A DNA stretch of 64,000 nt from an uncultured Parafilimonas sp. (GTDB taxonomy: Bacteria > Bacteroidota > Bacteroidia > Chitinophagales > Chitinophagaceae). Below are positions 32,679 to 42,184 of the stretch, one piece after another (the first letter of the stretch is position 1; every line of letters begins with the position of its first letter). The notes below the pieces were generated by a model that was not told the DNA's origin, did not search any database, and worked only from the letters and a program-made list of their open reading frames with translations. The stretch covers positions 52,273 to 116,272 of the forward strand of contig CAIRZB010000070.1 of NCBI GenBank assembly GCA_903882935.1, read 5' to 3'. Position numbers and translations under genes: made by a program.

Positions 32679-34673
32679 ATGTTCTATAAAAACGTGTTGC
32701 TTTTTTGCCTACTCGTTGTTTTGGCCTGTGGAGCCTGTGCGGGGCAGGCTACATGGCCCGACAGCCTAAAAAAATTGGTTGCACGCCAACCCGTGGACAG
32801 CTTGCGGGCAGACTTGTTGTGCGAGCTAAGCAGCCGTTATTTACATATACGCACCGATTCGGCCCTTGTACTGGCCCAAGAGGCGTTGTTTGCCGCGAAA
32901 AAGGCCAGTTATGTACTTGGGCAAATGACTTCGCTAAAACTAATGGCCGATGCCTACCAAGTGGCCGGCAATTATCCCCAAGCGTTACGGTTTTATTTGG
33001 AACGCCTTAAACTAGACGAAGCCAATAACCAACCCGAATATGTGGCCGTAACCTTGTTAAGTATTGCCGGGCTATACCAATTGCAGGGTGATGCTATAAA
33101 TGCCGCGGCTTATTCATCCAAAGCACTCAATTACATTACTAAAAACCATTTGGCCAATTATTTGTGGTACAGCTACATTAACCTGGGCGACCTGTATGAA
33201 AAACAAAACGACATACCACTTTCCCTAAAGTATAACCGTTTGGCCCTACAGCTTGCCCAGCGTGACCACGACACTGCCTGGCTGGGTATGAGCCTTAACA
33301 ATTTAGGCAACGCGTTAACTAAGGCCGGTTATATTGACAGCGCACAAACAGCCTATGAATCTGCGGTGCCTTATTTGCTCCAGTCGGGCAATAACAGTTT
33401 TCTGTGTGAAACCTACCACGGGCTTGCCGCGTTATATTTGCTTAAAAAGGACTTTACAAAGGCAAAACGTTGGGCCGCACAATCTGTGCAACTGGCAGAA
33501 AAAGGGGGCTTCGATAAGAAATACGTATCCGGTGCTGCCTTACTGTCAAGCATATACCAACAACAAGGGTTTGTTGACAGTGCATTTGCATGGCAGTCGC
33601 GCATGATTGCCGTAAAAGACTCCGTTTATAGCCAAGACCGGCTAGTACAAATGAGTAACCTTACCACCCAGGAACAGTTGAGGCAAAAAGAAATAAGTGA
33701 ACAGGAGGCGAGAGCAAAAGTTGACAGACGGCACCAACTGAGCATGGCCTTGCTTTGGGTAGTTATAATTTTTGCTTTGTTGGTGGCTGTTTTTTTCCTG
33801 TACAACGCCAACAGGCACAAGAAAATGAACCTGCTGCTTGAAACCCAAAAAATTGAGCTGCAGGCGGCGTTAGCTAAACTAAAGGAAACACAAGCACACC
33901 TTATACATGCAGAAAAAATGGCATCGTTGGGTGAACTTACCGCAGGCATTGCCCATGAAATTCAAAACCCGTTGAATTTTGTGAATAATTTTGCCGAAGT
34001 GTTAAATGAATTGCTTGCCGAGCATGAGGAGTTATTAAGAGACAGCACAGAGGATGCCATAAAGGAGTTAGCCTTGGAAATGAAACTTGCCGCCGAAAAG
34101 GTACAGCAACATGGGCGGCGCGCAGATGCAATAGTGAAAGGTATGTTGCAGCATAGCCATAAAAGTTCTGGTAAAAAAGAACCAACCAACATTAACCGTT
34201 TGGCCGATGAATACCTACGCCTTAGCTACCATGGCATACGGGGCAAGTATAAGAGTTTTACGGTTGAAATGCAAACGATATTCGATAATAAACTGGGCAA
34301 CGTGGATGTAGTACCGCAGGATATTGCAAGGGTGTTGCTAAACCTATTTAACAACAGTTTTTATGCGGTGCATGAAAAAGCCCAAACTGCTGGCGCTGCG
34401 TACAAACCAGCTGTTACTATAACCACCAAAATGCAAGACAGCACGTTGGTAATAACCGTGGAAGACAATGGCACTGGCATAGCCGAAAATGTTAAGGATA
34501 AAATATTCCAGCCCTTTTTTACCACCAAGCCAACGGGCGAGGGCACGGGCTTGGGCTTAAGCCTAAGTTATGACATCATAAAAACCCACGGGGGTGCGAT
34601 AACGGCCAGCAATGTAGCAACTGGCGGTGCCTGCTTTACTGTTACATTGCCTGTTACAAGTGGCCAGTATTGA
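32679..34673 (+). CDS. TPR-sensor histidine kinase
   Basis: A 664-residue kinase. Signal peptide MFYKNVLLFCLLVVLACGACA; periplasmic TPR repeats to about residue 330; a coiled linker; one membrane helix (MALLWVVIIFALLVAVFFLY, ~355-375); a second coiled coil; a phosphoacceptor box AGIAHEIQNPLNFVNNFAEV with His426; and an ATPase domain with LNLFNNSFYAV, VEDNGTGI, FQPFFTTKPTGEGTGLGLSLSYDI. All catalytic boxes are intact. No response regulator is encoded nearby, so it is an orphan or acts on a distant partner. TPRs outside the membrane suggest a protein or peptide ligand (inference). Confidence 0.93.
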   Translation: MFYKNVLLFCLLVVLACGACAGQATWPDSLKKLVARQPVDSLRADLLCELSSRYLHIRTDSALVLAQEALFAAKKASYVLGQMTSLKLMADAYQVAGNYPQALRFYLERLKLDEANNQPEYVAVTLLSIAGLYQLQGDAINAAAYSSKALNYITKNHLANYLWYSYINLGDLYEKQNDIPLSLKYNRLALQLAQRDHDTAWLGMSLNNLGNALTKAGYIDSAQTAYESAVPYLLQSGNNSFLCETYHGLAALYLLKKDFTKAKRWAAQSVQLAEKGGFDKKYVSGAALLSSIYQQQGFVDSAFAWQSRMIAVKDSVYSQDRLVQMSNLTTQEQLRQKEISEQEARAKVDRRHQLSMALLWVVIIFALLVAVFFLYNANRHKKMNLLLETQKIELQAALAKLKETQAHLIHAEKMASLGELTAGIAHEIQNPLNFVNNFAEVLNELLAEHEELLRDSTEDAIKELALEMKLAAEKVQQHGRRADAIVKGMLQHSHKSSGKKEPTNINRLADEYLRLSYHGIRGKYKSFTVEMQTIFDNKLGNVDVVPQDIARVLLNLFNNSFYAVHEKAQTAGAAYKPAVTITTKMQDSTLVITVEDNGTGIAENVKDKIFQPFFTTKPTGEGTGLGLSLSYDIIKTHGGAITASNVATGGACFTVTLPVTSGQY

Positions 34674-34714
34674 TGAGGGTTTTGGGCCTCTTTCGCCTTT
34701 TAAAAAGGCGGGTT

Positions 34715-34885
34715 TTAAAGCCCCGGTTTCTTTTTTGGGTCTGGCACAGTGGCAACATCCCTGCCATGGTCATCTTGCTCTACGGTAATTTCAGTGTCTT
34801 CTGTTGAAGTTTTTTTTACTTCTTCTTGTTTGGTTGCCTCGGCTTCGTTTGCGTGCGGGGTATGTGTGTTATGATGCTTATCCAT
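34715..34885 (-). CDS. Small acidic hypothetical protein (56 residues)
   Basis: Open frame from ATG 34885 to TAA 34715: MDKHHNTHTPHANEAEATKQ, then EEVKKTSTEDTEITVEQDDH, then GRDVATVPDPKKKPGL. It is hydrophilic, disordered-looking and His-rich at its start. It lies in the 320-base gap between the kinase and the caspase-fold gene, transcribed away from the latter. Codon use is like that of its neighbours. A translated gene is plausible but unproven; I do not recognise the family. Confidence 0.5.
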   Translation of the reverse strand: MDKHHNTHTPHANEAEATKQEEVKKTSTEDTEITVEQDDHGRDVATVPDPKKKPGL

Positions 34886-34994
34886 TTCGCAGTTATTTTA
34901 GTTTGAAAGTAATTAAAATATCGAAAAAAAATAAATTTTCTATATTTTGCTGTAAACATATTTCAGGCACGGATTTTTTTTAATCAATAATTGT

Positions 34995-37802
34995 ATGCCC
35001 CAACAAACAAATAAGTATTTCAAGCAGGTATTTGGTGCCACTGGCGGTTTTCATGGTACTTGGCCAGCCAACAGTAAAATTAGCCTTGGTGATATTATCA
35101 CCGTTGATGAATCGTCAGGGGTTCAGCAATACGTGAGCAACATAAAAGAGTTTTTTAATATTGACGTTCAATACCAGCAATCAGTTACCCAAGGCGACAT
35201 TGATTTTAGTGTGGGTGCTCAGGTTGATATAAAACCCAATGCCTCTGCAAAACTGCCGGTTGGGGCGGCAGTTACCGCCGATGCAGATGTTAGCATAAAG
35301 CTTAGCTTTAATACCGACAACGGTTTTGTGCTTGCCGGCAGTGGGTGTTCTGTTTTGGAAATAACGAATGTGCTACCCATAAAAAGTGCCATCATGCAAT
35401 CGTACCAAGCAGGTAAAAATGGTGGTGACGTGTACAAGTGTTGGCAAAAGGAATACCTGGTTGTGACCAAAATATGGGCCGCCGAAACCACCAAATTAAT
35501 AGTGTCGCATAAAAGCGGTGCGTCTATCGAGCTGGAAGGCAAGGCCGACATTTCAGCAGCCAAGCCGAAGTTGGGCAATGTGAGTTTTGGGTCAGCTTCA
35601 ACAGTAACCGATGATTTTAAGCAGCAGTATATCATCAACGGTAAATGCACCCCGCTCTACCAGGCACAGGGCATAACTGTGCCATTTTTTGGCAGCGCAA
35701 AAATAGCGGTGAGAGCTTTTGGGCCGGTTGACCAACTTACGGTTGGCCCGGTTTTGCCGGGGGGGCATAACAGCACCCCATCCCCAAAACCATCTGTATA
35801 TGCCGTGCTGGTGGGTATAGACAAATACCCGGCACCTTTGCCATCGCTTAATGGCTGCGTGGCCGACATAGCAGACGTGGAAAACCTGCTTAGGCAATAC
35901 CCCATAAACAATAATGATGTTTATATAAAAAAGCTAACCACAGAAAAAGAGGAGGCGCAACCAACCCGGAAAAACATTATTGAAGCATTTGATTTTTTTA
36001 GTGCCGCCGAGGATGGCGATACCTGCCTTTTTTATTATTGCGGGCATGGAACCAACTTGGCAAACCCGCCAAAGTTTATGGGCGACGAAGGAACGGGCCT
36101 TGTGCAGGCATTAGTATGCAGCGATGAAAACGGCATTAGGTACCTTATTGACAAAGAATTGGGCTACCTGATACACAAAACAGTTGCGAACAAACCGCTA
36201 TTAAATTTTATTGTGGTAACAGACTGCTGCCACAGCGGCTCAATTACACGGGGTGCTGTAGATAGGGTAGAAGAGGGTACTGAACTTACTATTAGGCAAA
36301 TTAGCACTAGCGACGACTGCCCGCCTATAGAAAGCTTTGTTGGCTACAATGTAGAAAATAACAGCGAGCCGGCCTATGCCTTGGCCCGTTATGGGGAAGA
36401 CGGCACACCCATTTATCAGGGTAAACCTGCCCGCCATTTGCATTTTGCCGCAGCGGCAACCAACCAAACAGCCGCAGAAATAGGTGTAGGCAAAACCAAG
36501 CGCGGGGTTTTTACCTATACCCTGGTTAAACTGCTGCGTGAAAACGCTAACAAGCTAAACTACCAGCAACTTAAAAACTGGACAGCAGGTGAGATAAAAA
36601 GCCTGTTTTATAACGGCGGGTTGGTTTTGCACGAGCAAGTTCCGGCGGTAAATTTGGTGGGTAATTATCAAGCTGGGGGCATCTTCAATTCTTTTTTAAC
36701 CACCAACAACTTAAAATCGCTTAAAAATGTTGAAGCGTTTTATGATAAAGCCTTTGGCTGGTGCATAAGGGCTGGATTAATAGAAGGCATCAGCGAGGGG
36801 AATACGGTTGAGCTGACAACCAGTTCCGGTACGGTGTTAAGTACAGTGGCAACTGTTTTTCCGGGTTTTTCAACACTGGCTGGTGGAGGTTTCGGCGCTG
36901 ATGAAAACGTTACGTCTGTTAGCATTTCGGGTTCCAGCGGATTTGTATTAAAAATAGCCTCTTCCGGGGATGTTTTGACTGAGGCGGCCGAAAAGCTTGC
37001 AAAGCTACTTGATGAGTCGGGCAACGATTGCCGTGCAAACATTGTTTTTACAAACAGCGAACAAGATGCCGATTATATTTTGCGCTTGGCCGAAAGCGGG
37101 CAGATATGTTTAGAAAGAGTAGAAACGAATGAAAAAATGGATGCCAAAACAGTTACGGTGGAAGCACTGATGGCAGACCATGCAAATAAAGAATCGGACG
37201 CATTCGTAAATTACCTGCAACGTATTGCCAATTGGCACAGGGTTAAGGCATTGGCCAACAAAGCCCCCGGCGCATTGGTGAAAGGAAGCTATGAGCTATT
37301 TGTGGAAGTTGCCAATGAAGGGCAAATGGTTAACGGTGAAGAGGCATTATATATTTTTGGCCCCAAGCAGGCGGCGGTTAATGGGTACGATTTAAAATAT
37401 TTGGCTAACGGGCTGGTGCAGCCAGCGCTTAAAATATCGGTACGTAACAATAGCGGTGAGGCACTTTATGTAAGTGCCGCTTATTTAGGGGAGGATTTTA
37501 GCATCAACACAAGTGTTTTTGATTGCCCAGACTTGATTGACAGTAACCACGAGGCTGCATTGTTAGACGAAACTGCGGGTACAAAACAGGATGAGTTGCT
37601 GGTTTCAAACGAGGCTAAGCCGACTGCGATAACCGAATATTTGAAAATATTTATCTCAGTAAAGGAAAAGATTTTTTTGGGCAGCATTGAGCAGTCGGCC
37701 GATGAAAATACACGAGGCGCCGGGCGGGTAAAAAAGCCTACCTACGCCGAAGAAAGGTGGCAGGCAGAGACCATAGCATTACAAATTTTCCCCAAAAGCT
37801 AA
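34995..37802 (+). CDS. Caspase-fold (C14) protease with possible gasdermin-like N-terminal domain
   Basis: A 935-residue cytoplasmic protein with no signal peptide. Residues 1-245 form a beta-rich domain with SLGDIITVDES, then GVQQYVSN, VSIKLSF, EYLVVTKIWAAETTKLIVSH and the closing YIINGKCTPLYQAQGI. The YLVVT-plus-strand segment and the closing hydrophobic strand recall gasdermin pore-forming domains, although a match is not certain. A Pro/Ser-rich linker (~254-268) leads to a caspase domain with VYAVLVGIDKYP, the catalytic His352 in YYCGHGT and Cys413 in TDCCHSG. The rest (600-935) is beta-rich with LFVEVAN, ALKISVRNNSGEALYVSAAY. It faces a TPR-CHAT protease on the other strand. A death-effector role is inferred. 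Confidence 0.85.
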   Translation: MPQQTNKYFKQVFGATGGFHGTWPANSKISLGDIITVDESSGVQQYVSNIKEFFNIDVQYQQSVTQGDIDFSVGAQVDIKPNASAKLPVGAAVTADADVSIKLSFNTDNGFVLAGSGCSVLEITNVLPIKSAIMQSYQAGKNGGDVYKCWQKEYLVVTKIWAAETTKLIVSHKSGASIELEGKADISAAKPKLGNVSFGSASTVTDDFKQQYIINGKCTPLYQAQGITVPFFGSAKIAVRAFGPVDQLTVGPVLPGGHNSTPSPKPSVYAVLVGIDKYPAPLPSLNGCVADIADVENLLRQYPINNNDVYIKKLTTEKEEAQPTRKNIIEAFDFFSAAEDGDTCLFYYCGHGTNLANPPKFMGDEGTGLVQALVCSDENGIRYLIDKELGYLIHKTVANKPLLNFIVVTDCCHSGSITRGAVDRVEEGTELTIRQISTSDDCPPIESFVGYNVENNSEPAYALARYGEDGTPIYQGKPARHLHFAAAATNQTAAEIGVGKTKRGVFTYTLVKLLRENANKLNYQQLKNWTAGEIKSLFYNGGLVLHEQVPAVNLVGNYQAGGIFNSFLTTNNLKSLKNVEAFYDKAFGWCIRAGLIEGISEGNTVELTTSSGTVLSTVATVFPGFSTLAGGGFGADENVTSVSISGSSGFVLKIASSGDVLTEAAEKLAKLLDESGNDCRANIVFTNSEQDADYILRLAESGQICLERVETNEKMDAKTVTVEALMADHANKESDAFVNYLQRIANWHRVKALANKAPGALVKGSYELFVEVANEGQMVNGEEALYIFGPKQAAVNGYDLKYLANGLVQPALKISVRNNSGEALYVSAAYLGEDFSINTSVFDCPDLIDSNHEAALLDETAGTKQDELLVSNEAKPTAITEYLKIFISVKEKIFLGSIEQSADENTRGAGRVKKPTYAEERWQAETIALQIFPKS

Positions 37803-37844
37803 GCGGGGTTAAGGGCAAGCGTTTACTGCAATACCTAATGTGGG

Positions 37845-40673
37845 CTACACGTTGCCATAGAGGCAAAAACCTGCCCATTGTGCCAACTGTTGGTACATAG
37901 CCTCGGCAACTGTGTCCTTTCCGCCAAGCAAGGCAAGCTGGGCCCGTTGCAGGGCGATATCTGCAGGGTTGTTTAAAAGATTGCCGTAAAAATCGGCCAT
38001 CAAGCCGGCGGTAGAATTGTCTGGCACCAGCCAAATACAACCCAATATGCGTTGTACGCCCGCTAGGTAAAAAGCCTCTGGCAGGCTAACCACCCACCTG
38101 CCCGGCAATACAAAGGAATCTGCTGCCAAGCAAGACGACAGTGTTAACTGTTCAACGGTTGAAAATGGGCCATTATTCCGTATCGTTGCCAGGGTAAGCA
38201 TTTCGTTATTGGGGAACACAAGCCCAGAACTGGCGGGCTGCTGATGGTTAAACATGCCGTGGCAGGCTACGTGTAATAGATTTGCGGGCTTTACATGTTG
38301 CGTGCCTTTCATATAAGCCAGCACTACGTCGGCACTCACTTCGTTGTTTTCCAATGTGGTAACACCTTTGGGGCTTAATTTTTGTAACACAGGTATTACT
38401 GCCTTCGCTTCTGCAACTACACCCGGCAATGCAGGGAATGTAATGGTTTCGGTAGATACAGAATTGGATACGGCCGCCACCAGTGATGTTTTAGTGGGGG
38501 TATTTTTTTGCTGGCTTCCATTGTCAAAATTTCGTAACCCATAGGAAACAGCATGGGTTTGTATCAAGAATTTATCGTCTATAAACAATGCTGCAAATGA
38601 AAGACGGTGCAGCAAGTCGTCAAGAACAAAGGATATGCGTGTAACACTACCTGGCAACCCGCTGAGCACTTCGCCCAAAGCCGTCTCGGTCAAAAAAGCA
38701 CCGCATGCCTGTTTGTAGTTGTCAAAACTATTGTAGCCATGGTTTATACGCCCTGCCCCCCGGTTCGCAGCAGTTTGGGTGCCGGTACTTTTTTGAATAT
38801 TGGCCACAAGCTCCCTAAGCCTTGGCCTCGGCAGGCCTACAACCCTTGCACGCAATAGTTTACGCCCGCGGGTAACTATTACCAGCGCGTCTGGCAACGA
38901 TAAAAACGAAATGATGGCTTTATCCGTAGGCATAAATAACCAAGTGAAAAGCCAATGCGGCTTTTTTGACATATTAGCCAGTGTAAAAACTTCTGCCTCA
39001 TGCAGTTTTTTCTGTTTGTATGCGTCAACTGCGGTTAGCAGGCTGTTTATTAATGTACCGTTTGTAAAAAAGTCAGTTATTCGGTTCAATAAATGGCCTG
39101 TTGTTCGGCTTTGAAGGGCCGCTATTTTATCCTTGGTTATTTTTAGTGCTTCTTCCGTTTCGGTCCATTTGTTCAAATAAAAAATGGCTTGTTCATCTTC
39201 CCCAAGGGTGGCGCTGATATCCCCTAAAATGGCATTTATTTTTTGCAGCAACAGTGCTTGGTCGCCGTTGTTTTCAGTGGCCATTTTTTTATAAGCCAAC
39301 AGTTGCCACAGTTCCGTTTTTATGCCTTCTTTCTCAAAATAGTTGCATGAATCGTTTACCAATTCGCCGGCTGGTGGCTTTCCGCCGGTTACCACTGCTG
39401 CCAAATAACTGATGCTCAATAAACGGTGTTTGATTAATGCAGAGTCAGTACCCGCAAAAGCTTGTTGCAATCCATTATTAACATCGTTTGCTTGGCTAGG
39501 GTTTGCCAGTATACGCAATATAGCGTTGGCACACCTACTTTCAAAATAGCCAAAATGGTCTAACCCCCATTGAGTTACACTGTCGTTTTGGGGTAGGTTT
39601 GTTTCGCTTGCGAGGTAATTAATATTGGTGGTTGCATTAATTTCATGAAGCCCTTTGGTGCTGGCTATGGCTTTTTGCAATTGTATCGTTAAGCGTAAAG
39701 CGTCCAATGCATTTACGTCACAATAGGTTTCAGCCTCGTTGAGCAGGGCTATCCCCTCTGTTGGTTGGTTAAGGTAAATTTTTACACAGGCCAAATTAAC
39801 TAGGCTAATAGCATAGCCCCGTGCGTGTTGCCGCGTTTGGTGCAGGCCAACAACCTGGCCCAGTAAGTTTTCTGCTTCGCCTAAGTTGCCCTGTAGCAAA
39901 TGTATTTTGGCCAACAACTCAAGGTGAAAAATATGGTTTGCATCACTGTTGTTATCCAATAAATCAGTGTTTGTCAGTAGGGTTTTGGCCTCTATCAACG
40001 CCCCCTTGCCCGTTAATGCCATGGCGCGGTATAGGGTTAGTACGGTCCGCGCCTTTACCAACCCAGGGTCGGTATTGTTGGCAAGCAAGTTTTCGGCAAA
40101 AAGCAGTCGGTCTTCGGCCCCGCTATAGCAGCCGTTTTCCAACGCACACCAGGCGGCCAGTTTTAAAAAAATGGCTTGCAGCCTTAGTTTGTTTGCTGGG
40201 CTGGTATCACCCAATTTGCAAAGGTTTAACCATGCCTTTAAATCGGCAGTGGTATTTTGTAAGTGGATTGCGGGCATGTAGCTTTCCAACGCCTCCAAAA
40301 CATACTGCCTTGCCTCCGCCGTTTGGCATAGCTGGTATTGTATGTCGGCCGCCCGTAACACGAAATCAGCCAAATAAGCGGCGTACTTTTTGGGGTTGGC
40401 CGTAGCACTTTGCTCGGCAACGGTGGCACCAAGTTTGGCATAGTGCACCGCCCCTTGCAGGTCGCCTTTTTTTTCAAATATTAGGTGCAGCCTATTGGCC
40501 GCAACCATGTCGTTTTCAAGCGATTTTTCCTCAACTGGTACCTCATTCTTTCTGTCAGCAAAAACTTCAACAGCACGTTGTTGTAGGTATGCCACAAAAC
40601 AGTCCTCTGCCTTGGCAAAATCACCTTGGCTATAATATTTCACTGCATCGTTAAATTGCCCATCATCGTGCAT
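37845..40673 (-). CDS. TPR-CHAT protease
   Basis: A 942-residue cytoplasmic protein. Helical TPR-like repeats fill roughly residues 1-560 (for example YYSQGDFAKAEDCFVAYLQQ, LLQGNLGEAENLLGQV). The C-terminal CHAT domain (caspase HetF associated with TPRs, ~590-942) has its catalytic His805 in LLHVACHGMF and Cys848 in QLTLSSCLAAD, plus LHRLSFAALF and AFYLAGVQRILGCIW. Both catalytic residues are present. CHAT proteases with TPRs act in immune and cell-death pathways, for example in complexes with CRISPR effectors. The convergent gene 42 bases away encodes a caspase-fold protein. The gene is second in a minus-strand unit after a secreted protein gene (37-base gap). Confidence 0.92.
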   Translation of the reverse strand: MHDDGQFNDAVKYYSQGDFAKAEDCFVAYLQQRAVEVFADRKNEVPVEEKSLENDMVAANRLHLIFEKKGDLQGAVHYAKLGATVAEQSATANPKKYAAYLADFVLRAADIQYQLCQTAEARQYVLEALESYMPAIHLQNTTADLKAWLNLCKLGDTSPANKLRLQAIFLKLAAWCALENGCYSGAEDRLLFAENLLANNTDPGLVKARTVLTLYRAMALTGKGALIEAKTLLTNTDLLDNNSDANHIFHLELLAKIHLLQGNLGEAENLLGQVVGLHQTRQHARGYAISLVNLACVKIYLNQPTEGIALLNEAETYCDVNALDALRLTIQLQKAIASTKGLHEINATTNINYLASETNLPQNDSVTQWGLDHFGYFESRCANAILRILANPSQANDVNNGLQQAFAGTDSALIKHRLLSISYLAAVVTGGKPPAGELVNDSCNYFEKEGIKTELWQLLAYKKMATENNGDQALLLQKINAILGDISATLGEDEQAIFYLNKWTETEEALKITKDKIAALQSRTTGHLLNRITDFFTNGTLINSLLTAVDAYKQKKLHEAEVFTLANMSKKPHWLFTWLFMPTDKAIISFLSLPDALVIVTRGRKLLRARVVGLPRPRLRELVANIQKSTGTQTAANRGAGRINHGYNSFDNYKQACGAFLTETALGEVLSGLPGSVTRISFVLDDLLHRLSFAALFIDDKFLIQTHAVSYGLRNFDNGSQQKNTPTKTSLVAAVSNSVSTETITFPALPGVVAEAKAVIPVLQKLSPKGVTTLENNEVSADVVLAYMKGTQHVKPANLLHVACHGMFNHQQPASSGLVFPNNEMLTLATIRNNGPFSTVEQLTLSSCLAADSFVLPGRWVVSLPEAFYLAGVQRILGCIWLVPDNSTAGLMADFYGNLLNNPADIALQRAQLALLGGKDTVAEAMYQQLAQWAGFCLYGNV

Positions 40674-40710
40674 ATAGGTCGTACGTTTTGCAGCCCCTAA
40701 ATTTATTTGC

Positions 40711-41823
40711 CTAGGGTTTTACTGCGTAATATTTTACCAATATACGCCTCTTCTTCCCGTCCTGCCCCGCTTGTTGGGTAGTGGGCATGTTTTTTATAAC
40801 ATAACAGTTGCCTAAGGTAAGCAATTTGGCCGTTTGTTGGCGCATAGGCATTTTAACAAGCACCGTTGGTGATAGTGAGTCGCCGTTATTGCTTCCCTTG
40901 CCTCCGTTTGTGCCCGTTGCGTTGTATAAGTGTTCGCTTAAGGTATTCTCGTAGCTAAGTTGCGGCATGGGTGCGGTTGGCGTGGCCTCAGTAAAGTCCA
41001 TTTCTGTTTCATCCACCAACACAGTCGACCTGCCAATGGTTGGTTGTATATCCGTCGCCACTGGTTTTTGTGCGTAGGCAAACACGCTAATGGTGGGCAT
41101 GTCAGTTTCGGCTTCAATGGACGGCCTGTGGGTCTTGCGGGCTTCGTTGGCGATAAGTTGCGGGATTATGGCACATGTGCCTTTGGCGTTGGGGGCCGCT
41201 GCAAAACTGGCGGCAAAACGCATACGGGCCGAAAGAACAGGGTCTGCCGGGTTTTCCAATACGTTGAGTAACCGTTCAATTTGCTCGTGTTCTTCAGGTT
41301 TCTTTCTGGCATTTTCAAGGCATATGTTAAAAACTGTAGCGGCGTGTTTTTTGTTACCTGCTGCCAGATCATGACACATCACGTAAAAAAGTGCATGTGT
41401 GTTTTGCGTCAGTTGTTGTATTGCGTCTTTCTGGGCATCAATGCTAACGTCCTTGTTTTTCCATCCAGAAAGGTAGTTATCCGCTTTGGCTTGTAAATCC
41501 TCTGTAAGGCCAGATTTTTTAAGGGCAATTATGGCGTTGTCGTAGAAAATTATATTTTTCAACGCGGCTAGTGCCGCACGGCCTCTAAAGCGGGGAGAAA
41601 GGGTGCCAATTGTCTTAGACTCAACGCCTTCTTCTTCGTTTTCTTCAGCAGGCTTTTTCTTCGCTGTGTTTGCAGCATTGTTTTCCTCTTCGGCCCGCTC
41701 AATATGTTCTATTGGGGCTCGCCTAACCGGTTCAAAATGTGGTATGCGCTGGGTTTTGGCAGGGGTGGTTATAAGGCTTACACAACTAATTAGGAGTGCT
41801 ATTAAGATGTTGAGTTTTTTCAT
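40711..41823 (-). CDS. Secreted hypothetical protein upstream of TPR-CHAT
   Basis: A 370-residue protein with signal peptide MKKLNILIALLISCVSLITTPAKTQ. It has a charged, Glu/Lys-rich stretch at ~40-72 (EEENNAANTAKKKPAEENEE). A helical middle part (~75-215) is Cys- and Ala-rich, and a Pro/Thr-rich, low-complexity region leads to a short C-terminal part with LTLGNCYVIKNM. I do not recognise a family. It sits 37 bases before the TPR-CHAT gene, so the two are probably co-transcribed. A secreted protein in one operon with a cytoplasmic protease is unusual. It could be a sensor, a substrate, or an unrelated neighbour. Confidence 0.72.
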   Translation of the reverse strand: MKKLNILIALLISCVSLITTPAKTQRIPHFEPVRRAPIEHIERAEEENNAANTAKKKPAEENEEEGVESKTIGTLSPRFRGRAALAALKNIIFYDNAIIALKKSGLTEDLQAKADNYLSGWKNKDVSIDAQKDAIQQLTQNTHALFYVMCHDLAAGNKKHAATVFNICLENARKKPEEHEQIERLLNVLENPADPVLSARMRFAASFAAAPNAKGTCAIIPQLIANEARKTHRPSIEAETDMPTISVFAYAQKPVATDIQPTIGRSTVLVDETEMDFTEATPTAPMPQLSYENTLSEHLYNATGTNGGKGSNNGDSLSPTVLVKMPMRQQTAKLLTLGNCYVIKNMPTTQQAGQDGKKRRILVKYYAVKP

Positions 41824-42184
41824 GCGGTTTTTTTCGAGTATGGAAAAGCGGGATGTGTTTTTTAGGGGCTTTGCGTAATGGTTTGGTATGTATAGCTCTC
41901 AATAATTACCATTACTGGTAATTTTTTAGGCGATGCAAATAGTTGGTCCAAAAATACTATTTGGTTAGCGAAAAAACAAAAAAACGAATTGGGTATTTTC
42001 AATAGGGCATCATGTATATTGTTGCAGCATAATTTTCATAGGTTAAAAGGGCGGGGGGGGGATGACGATAGGCTGGGCCTATCGGTAAAATCAAATATTG
42101 CTCAAGCGATTGGCCTACCCGCATTTGTGGTTTTGCCTTAGCCATGCCACATAGCAAAAGGGGTAGCGGCCGATGGGTGGTTTG
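41824..42184. other. Intergenic region with G-run and hairpin
   Basis: A 361-base gap with no gene. It holds a run of nine G (42053-42061) directly before a perfect hairpin CGATAGGC-tgg-GCCTATCG (42066-42084). The rest is AT-rich and probably contains the promoter of the secreted protein gene at 41823. Confidence 0.4.

Noticed and set aside
42053..42061. Nine-G run as a phase-variation switch
   Set aside because: It lies in non-coding DNA with no promoter or gene start at a suitable distance.
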